42,455 nt of DNA from Mnemiopsis leidyi (taxonomy: Eukaryota > Ctenophora > Tentaculata > Lobata > Bolinopsidae). The notes under the pieces are model-generated. The model searched no databases, had not been told where the DNA came from, and worked only from the letters and a program-made list of their open reading frames with translations. The stretch covers positions 199,348 to 241,802 of the forward strand of contig JH153500.1 of the NCBI GenBank assembly GCA_000226015.1, read 5' to 3'. The position numbers were made by a program, and so were the translations under genes. Below are positions 12,401-21,400 of this stretch, piece after piece. How positions within the stretch are numbered: the stretch's first letter is position 1; every line of letters starts with the position of its first letter.

Positions 12401-15400
12401 ATCTACATCAAAACTGCAGGCTCTTGGTTCAACATCAGTGACTTACACTTGTCAAGTTTTATCTGGGGATCAAACAGTCGCAGTCTCAAAAACCATGACT
12501 CTGACCCTCCATAACTTTGGTAAGAAATTTAAGCAAAAATAACCATTGTCATCATTGCATTTATATTGCGAAGTAATAATGATCACCCCAAAGAAAATTC
12601 TGTTAAATTTTATGCATCTTTAAATGGCACTATGATGATTCGGTCAGACAATCAACTTTAGCTAAATGATTCCATTGACAAAAGTTGCATATAGGAGGAG
12701 TTTCCCGAACTAGTGTAGAAGGCATGCGGGGAAGGGTAGATTGTCAACTCAAGAATATAAAGACTCAACCAAACCAGTATATTTGGAAACTTGGGGATCA
12801 AGTCTTACAAACTGGAACAGATTACACGATCGAAGTTAACGCCATGTTTTTCGGATCTCAGACCACTTGTCTGTACATAGAAAGTTCTCCTGCTGTGGAT
12901 ACAAACTATACTTGTATAGCCGACTGGGGAGGAGACAAATCTGTCTCAACCTCTGTCCTTCTTGACATAATTAGTGAGTACAGAATGTTAATTTTTACAA
13001 TAAGCCAATTAGGAAGGCCTTCAGTTTCAGAATCTAGAAATGATAAGGTTTGTGTCTCTCATAGTTCTTATTGCAATTAATGTCAAAAATGGCGATATCA
13101 AAAGTCTTTATAAACTCAGCAAATCAGCAATGACCATGCATTCCTTTCATTCAATAGATGAAAATATATTGCAACTAACATAATACGACATCCAAGCATT
13201 AAATATTTTGCTTTTATTTCGGCCCCACCAGGTTCCATCGTGGAAATTCCAATCAATCAAAATTCTATTAACATTTTGACTCACGTTATTACGTTAAATA
13301 TCAAATTGGCTATCAGGTATCGAACCTAAAAATGTGATTCTTGAACAAGACCAACAAACCAGAAATTTACAAGTCGAACAAGAAAGCAATGTAGTCTTAT
13401 CTTGTGTGGTGTCTGGATGGACAACAGAACTCAACAAGTGTAACCAAGTATCTTGGGTAGACATTGGACAAGATTACTCTCCAGCTCCAGTTTATACTGA
13501 CAATTATAAAGCTGAACTCACAATCACTACTTCTACAGCTGATCAGACTTTTACATGCAGATGTGCTCGATCAGTAGTGGTAGATATTGACGTGTTTGTG
13601 TCTATGGACCTAATAGGTAAAAATGACTAAATGATATGTTAACTGTAGTAAACCTAAACTGTAGATAAATTATTATTCCATCTAAGTCTATAGCTGCTTT
13701 TGCATGTAACCGAATTAAGCATCTTGTCTGTCATATGATCAAAGAAACTTGATAGTCGAAAATTCCACCATTTCATCATTTATTGTCACCAGTGGTAACA
13801 TTAGAAGACAGACACGCAGCTATGAGTGGAGACGTACTTCTAACCTGCAGTATAACACAACTGTTGAATACAGTCTCTGTTCAATGGAGAGACTCGAATG
13901 GGCAGGTTCTCACCAACGATTATGAATACACGATAGATCAAGGTACCAAAGATGAAAGTGGAAACCAATACTCAACTCTACAAATATCAACATCAAAACT
14001 GCAGACTCTTGGTTCAACATCAGTGACTTATACTTGTCAAGTTTTATCTGGGGATCAAACAGTAGCAGTCTCGAAAACCATGACTCTCAACCTCTACGAT
14101 TTCAGTAAGTTAGAAAATTGATAATGATTTGTTTCATAATCAAAAATGAAAAGAATACATATTGAAAAAACTTCGGGAGCGGCCTTTTCGACTTTAGGTA
14201 AGTCCTTCTATAGACTTATAGAAATTTGCTTTCTTTGTAAACAAAGAAAACAGCATCTTGCCTAAACAGTAAATAATAGTTCTCGACAGATGGAGTGAGC
14301 AGAACGAGTTTGGCAGGAAGTAGAGGAAGAGTAGACTGTCAGATAAAAAGTATTTCTACTGCACCAAACCAGTATGTTTGGAAACTTGGGGATCAGGTCT
14401 TACAAACTGGAACAGACTACACTGTCCAAGTTAACGCCATGTTTTTCGGATCTCAGACCACTATCTTGTACATAGAAAGTTCTCCTGCTGTGGATACAAG
14501 CTATACTTGTATAGCTGACTGGGGAGGAGACAAATCTGTATCCACCACCGCTCTTCTTGATATCATCAGTGAGTTCCTCTTGTAATTTGTTTCCTAGGTT
14601 CCGTTGATGCACTTTGGTTCCTCTAATGTGTTGGGTTCCACCACTGTCCTTAAGACTCATTGGTCATTCTAGTATCTTAGCTTTCTCAGATGGATGTATG
14701 TGCCATGGTTAAGGAATCAGTATCAGTCAATAGGAATTCTGAAATTGCCATAATGAATCGATGATAATCCTAAAGTTTGGTTGTTTTGATACCCATGTCG
14801 TTAAAACATATATCAGATAATTTCGTTCTTTGATCCATCTCATGTCTAATAACTCAGATATTACTCCAACCAATATCATTATGGAGGAAGGTCAGACAGC
14901 AAGCAATGTAGTCTTATCTTGTGTGGTGTCTGGATGGACAACAGAACTCAACAAGTGTAACCAAGTATCTTGGGTAGACATTGGACAAGATTACTCTCCA
15001 GCTCCTGTCTATACTGACAATTATAAAGCTGAACTCACAATCACTACTTCTACAGTTGATCAGACTTTTACATGCAGATGTGCTCGATCTGTGGTAGACA
15101 ACATTGATGTACCAGTTTATCTGGATTTTGTAGGTATGGTCAAATTTCTTTAACAGTATAATACCATTCCTTTTTACGGTTAAATATTAGTATAATCGTA
15201 GATAAAGAGCCCATCTGAATAGAAATGATATGTGGATCATTAGGACTTTTACTTCAAAGTATACTATAGTCCATGAGTAACTAAATTGACTGATTTTCTT
15301 CGTTATTCCAGCCGTGACAATCGAAAACAGACATGCAGCTATGAGAGAAGATGTACTTCTAACGTGCAGTATAACACAACTGCTGAATACAGTCTCTGTC

Positions 15401-18400
15401 CAGTGGAGAGACTCGATTGGACAGGTTATTGTCAATGATAGTGATTATTCTGTCAATCAAGGTACCAAAGATGGAAGTGGAAACCAATACTCAACTCTAC
15501 AAATATCTACAACAAAACTACAGACTCTTGGCTCAACATCAGTGACTTACACTTGTCAAGTTTTATCTGGGGATCAAACAGTCGCAGTCTCAAAAACAAT
15601 GACCCTCACCCTCTACGACTTTAGTAAGTTAAGCCAATCAATAATGATTTAATTATCAAATAATTAAAAATGAAAAGAATACATATGGAAAAAATGTTGA
15701 AAGCGGCCTTTTCGACTTTAGGTAAATCCTTCTATAGAAATTTGCTTTCTTTGTGAACAAAGAAAACAGCATCTTGCCTAAACAGTAAATAATAGTTCTC
15801 GACAGATGGTGTGAGTAGAACTAGTTTGGCAGGAAGTAGAGGAAGAGTAGACTGTCAGATAAAAAGTATTTCTACTGCACCAAACCAGTATGTTTGGAAA
15901 CTTGGGGATCAGGTCTTACAAACTGGAACAGATTACACTGTTCAAGTTAACGCCATGTTTTTCGGATCTCAGACCACTATCTTGTACATAGAAAGTTCTC
16001 CGGCTGTGGATACAAGCTATACTTGTATAGCTGACTGGGGAGGAGAAAAATCTGTATCCACCACCGCTCTTCTTGATATCATCAGTGAGTACCTCTAACT
16101 CCTTTAGATTCCTTTCATGTTCTAAGCTTCTCTACTCTCTCAAGTTTTTCAAGTGTTTTAAGTTCCTCCGATGTCATCAATTTCTAATATCTACTTAGTA
16201 CTTTCGTAGGTGCCTCAATACCTGGGTCGTGAAATTAGCTGTCTTCAAAAAAAGCAAAATTAATACTTCAATTCCCTTAACTTATAATATTGATAGTCCA
16301 AATGTTTTGGGAGCTTTCATGCCTGAAATTAAAAGATATATAGATAATTTCGTTCTTTGATCCATCTCATGTCTTAAAACTCAGATATCACTCCAACCAA
16401 TATCGTTATGGAGGAAGGTCAGACAGCAAGCAAAGTAGTCTTATCTTGTGTGGTGTCTGGATGGACAACAGAACTCAACAAGTGTAACCAAGTATCTTGG
16501 GTAGACATTGGACAAGATTACTCTCCAGCTCCAGTCTATACTGACAATTATAAAGCTGAACTCACAATCACTACTTCTACAGTTGATCAGACTTTTACAT
16601 GCAGATGTGCTCGATCTGTGGTAGACAACATTGATGTCACCGTATATCTGGATTTCGTAGGTTTGCAGCAAATTAAGTAGACCATTACTACATTTATCAT
16701 GCGGACAGCTTTCATTGTTTGTTTTGTTTTACCCATAAGTAAGTAAGTAATAAGTATTGTTCTAGGAGTGGTGTTAGAGGACAGCTACGCAGCAAAAGGA
16801 ACAGATGCCTTACTGACCTGCAGTATATCAAAACTGTTGAACACTGTCTCTGTTCAATGGAGAGACTCAAGTGGGCAAGTTATTGACAATGATAGTGATT
16901 ATACTGTCAATCAAGGCACCAAAGATGACAGTGGAAACCAATACTCAACTCTACAAATATCAACAACAAAACTGCAGACTCTTGGTTCAACATCAGTGAC
17001 TTACACTTGTCAAGTTTTATCTGGAGATCTAACAGTCGCAGTCTCAAAAACAATGACTCTCACCCTCTATGAATTTGGTAAGCGAGTTGATTTCCTATTG
17101 AGTATTCAGAAAAAAGAATTCATTAAATGATGTATCAAAGTTGATGTAACCTATTTGAACTGTCAAGTAGCACAGTTAGTGAGCACGATTCTAGGATTGC
17201 CTTGCAGCTACTTGGTTGTGGGATTAGCGTTGCTTACGTTCTGCTTAGGATCTTGTTGGATCTATGCAGCCTCCCGGTCCAGCCAGTCCGATGTTCGAGA
17301 AATAGTATGAGAGGGTTAAATGGGAGCTATGCAAATTAACGCCGAGAAAGCAGCTCCAAGCTCTGGTTACCGTGATGGAAGCCACATACATAGCATGATA
17401 TATCTACCGACTTATCCAAACCTATGTTGAGATGTAGAAGCAATAGTTTCGGACGTTACCCACAATCAGAAGCTTGCTCACTATAACTAGTTTAACTCGT
17501 TTTTATGGAGAGTATATAGAGAACTCATGTCTATCTGTTCAGGTGCCAAAATAACTCCTGGATTGGCTGATATATACACAACCGGAGATCATGTGATAAG
17601 TTGTCTTTTGGAGTATGTCCCAGAACAACAAACCGGGATCCAATGGAATCCTGCAAACCAGCAACCTGGTAAATACGAACTCAACGATGGAAATCTTGTT
17701 GATAATTCTCAAGTTTCCACACTGACGATCTCAAAATCACACTTGAAAACATTAATGGTCTCCAGCAAATCTCACACCTTCACCTGTGAGGTTATATTCG
17801 GATCTTCAGCTTCACCCTTCACAGCAACACAAACAGTGACAATCTACGATCCTAGTGTAGTCCTGTCTGGGCCAGGTGTTGTCAGTGACATCGTCCCCGT
17901 CACGTTATCCTGTGTGATTTCAGATATTTACAGGGCCGGCACCGTAACTTGGTATGGTGGAGATCTGTCTAGTTCAGGCATATCAGAATCAACAGCAAAG
18001 TATACTCTTTCATCAGGGACTTTCGATGAAATTAACCACGTGCAGGTTCACAGAATTGTGATTTCTACAGCAGCACTTGATGCTATTGGCTCTACTACAA
18101 CCTTCACGTGTTTATTTGATCCAGCAGACCTTAACGTCCCCATCTCTGCAGAACTTTCAATGACGGTCATATCCCCAGTCATCACATTACATCCAACATC
18201 AACCTCAATAAAGTCGGGGGATGCTTTGACACTGAGTTGCAAAGGAACTGGAGTCGATTCAGAACTTATTGCTGTGTCATGTTTCTGGAGTCATAACGAT
18301 GGCAATGTTGATCCTAGCCTGATCACAACCACATCAGTAACTAATTCAGCAGTAGAGTCTAAATTGGAGTTTCCATATATAGAGAGCGGGATGTCTGGGG

Positions 18401-21400
18401 ACTATAAATGTGGGATTGACTACGGTGGAGGGAAACTATTTAGCCAGGCAGCTACCATAGTCGTAGTTGGGATGCTATCGTTTCCTTCTTCATCCCTGGT
18501 GGTAGCGGGACATTCACTCACAATTTCCATGGTAACACTCACACCTTCCTCCGCAAGAACAGTCGGTTGGTTCAAAAACTCCTTCCCCTTGGATGAAAGT
18601 GATTCTTCCGTGACAGTAACCACAGTAGAAACACTTGAAGGATCAAACAAGAAAACAACGTCCACGTTAAAGTGGGAAATGGTAACGGCTATTAACGATG
18701 GTACAAGTATTCATGCGGAGCTGGCTTCAGATGAGTTATATCTTAAAAGTTCTCCGACTCTTGTTAAGGTACTCGAAATCTATACACAGCCAACTGATTA
18801 TTCTGTTCTTAGAGGAATCGACATGTATGTCTACTGTGCTTTCGAGGGTCCTCCCCAACCTTCAATATCGTGGTTATCACACACATCCCCCACCTCAGCT
18901 GGTGTAGAAGTGGTTTATGGAGTAGTTAAAACAACAGTTCTCAACCCAACACTCACTCTCACAGTTTACCAGAGTAGGCTCATTCTCAATGTGGAAGAGG
19001 GGGAGGAACCACTTTATCTGAGTTGTAGAGCGACATACCCCTCTCTTGGAAGCATATTCTCCGGGGGCACTCTCACCACCAGAGCAGCAAGACTGTCTCT
19101 GATTGGAATATCGTCATTGTCAGGACCTAGTGATGTTGCTGTCGGAGTAGCTGCTACTTTCACTGCTACAGCTAATTATCCTCCTGAACCGCACTTTCAG
19201 TGGACGTTTAACGATAAGGTTATAAGCCTTGGTAAGTCTACTGGGACTCGAGTTTCGAGTACGAAGTTTAAGTATGTATTTATCAAGGAAAACATGCAGG
19301 TTGTTGACAGTGGATCTTACGGTGTGGTGGCTACATACAATGAATATGGTACGTCTGCTTCGAAATCAATAACAGTGCGAGTAAAAGATACATGTCCGCT
19401 TCTCACTGAGCCAGACAACGGACAACTAACATGTAGCCCATCAACCTACACAACAGCTCTTACAGCCGCCTGTACAGTGACCTGCAACAACGGATACTCC
19501 CTGCATACCTCCAAATCAGTGTTCTCTTGTACGGACGGTGTTTGGGAACAGAACTCCATTACCAACCCTCTCAATCACGTGACAAAGTGTCTGAGAACCG
19601 TTGCTCCTTCCTCGTACACCTTGACAGTGTCTGCAAGGTACCAGCTCCCTTGGCTTGCTTCCTGCTCGGACTATTACGGTGATTATCTTCGACTGGCCTT
19701 TCCTTATCTGATAGCAGGTGCTAACCCTGCCTGTGTCTCTGATGGAGACTGTTACTTGAATGATGATTACTTTTCTTATTCCGAGCCCAGTGACGCCTGT
19801 TTCACTACAGGGAACAGCGTTTGGTTGAAGGCTCAATATGTCCAAAACCGAAACACGGCGGTTGATAAACGGAGCGAAATGTTTTCTCAGATAACAGAAT
19901 ATCTGGGTTCGGTAAACTTTGATCCGTTTGCTCTGATGAAAGCTGCTAATTGTGTTGGATCATGTGATTGCTGCATACTAGATACCTGCATCAAGGCTTC
20001 AAATACAATCATGTCTAGGTTAAAATGCTCCAGTTATGATAGAAGAAAGAGGGCTACCAAAGAAGAGCAGGACTTCCAGCTCCAAGTTTTAAGTGGTCTG
20101 GGTAGTGCACGTGAAGTTGCACAACTTTTAGAAACCAGCTGTACTATCGGCTCAATTGCTTGGGGCGACAAATGTCTTGTCTGCCCGGTAGGAACGTATC
20201 AGGCTAGCGATCAATGTGTCCAGTGTCCCACAGGGACGTTTCAGGAGCTGTCGGGCTCGACATCATGCGAAATTTGTCCTTCAATAACCAGCAATAGTGT
20301 TGATGAAAGATCTGATATTTCCTGCTACAAGAAGTGCAGGATGAGAGAGATCACGTTTGGAGCAACTGATCCTCCTCCTGGTACGAATGTCCAGATAGGA
20401 GATCATGTTACCATAGTTTGTAACAATGGGTTTAGCTACAGAAGTAAGAGGGTTTCTGTGGTTCAGCTGAAAAGCTGTTACGATATGTTGTCGTGTTCGA
20501 AGGTAGAGATCATCCCATCGTCAGTAGACGTTGTTGAGGGCTCGCGACTGCATTTAAAATGTAAGGTCACCTCAGTAACAAGGCCTAAACGTTGTGTTTA
20601 CTACAAGGATTCACAGAAAATTAGCGAAATTGACCATCTCTCTTACGAAAATGGAAATTTCTGGTGCACGTTCACTCTATCCTCGACACAGATGGCTGAT
20701 GAGGGGTCCTATTCTTGTGCAGCAGTTTTTACAGCAGAACGATTCGAGTACAGCAACAACACCAACATACGACTTTTGCAGCTACAATTCTATGCAAATA
20801 GTACCGTGCTAAAAGAAGGAACTAGTCATAGTTTTCGGTGCACAGCAATTGTCCCTACGGAATCGAGGGTCATAATTTCCTGGATTAGAAATGGAATTCC
20901 CATTGGAGGGAGAGTTACTTCAATCTCGAACTCTGTCTCTAGTTTCCTCAACTTTACAGATGTAACACTTGAAGATCAGGGCGAATATAACTGCGTGGGA
21001 ACTTTTCTTGGAATTGGACTTCACATTTCTGAACCAGTAATAATAACTGTTTTTGGACTTGTGAAAGGTCTCAATGATTTAGCGCTGTTAGAAGGCACCT
21101 CAACAACGCTTATTTGCGAGCCATCTATAGGAGAGGTCTCCTGGACTTTTAACGGTGTTCCACTAACTAATGATTCAACATCTCTCATAATAACTTCAGC
21201 AGATTCAGAAGACACCGGTATCTACAAATGTACTGCAAGTTATGAAGGAGAGACCATTGTCTCCACAGGAAGGATCACAGTGTCAACAACAGGAATATCA
21301 GAACATCCAGAAGATAAAACCCTAAAATCGGGAGAAAGTGTAACAGTGACCTGTGTTGCAAGTGAGAACGCCACCTTTTCTTGGCATATAGATCACACAG

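Noticed and set aside
11289-14660. Minus-strand open frames opposite the cassette exons
   Set aside because: They recur simply because the plus-strand exons are repeated. They are shadows of the Ig coding frame with no domain of their own.
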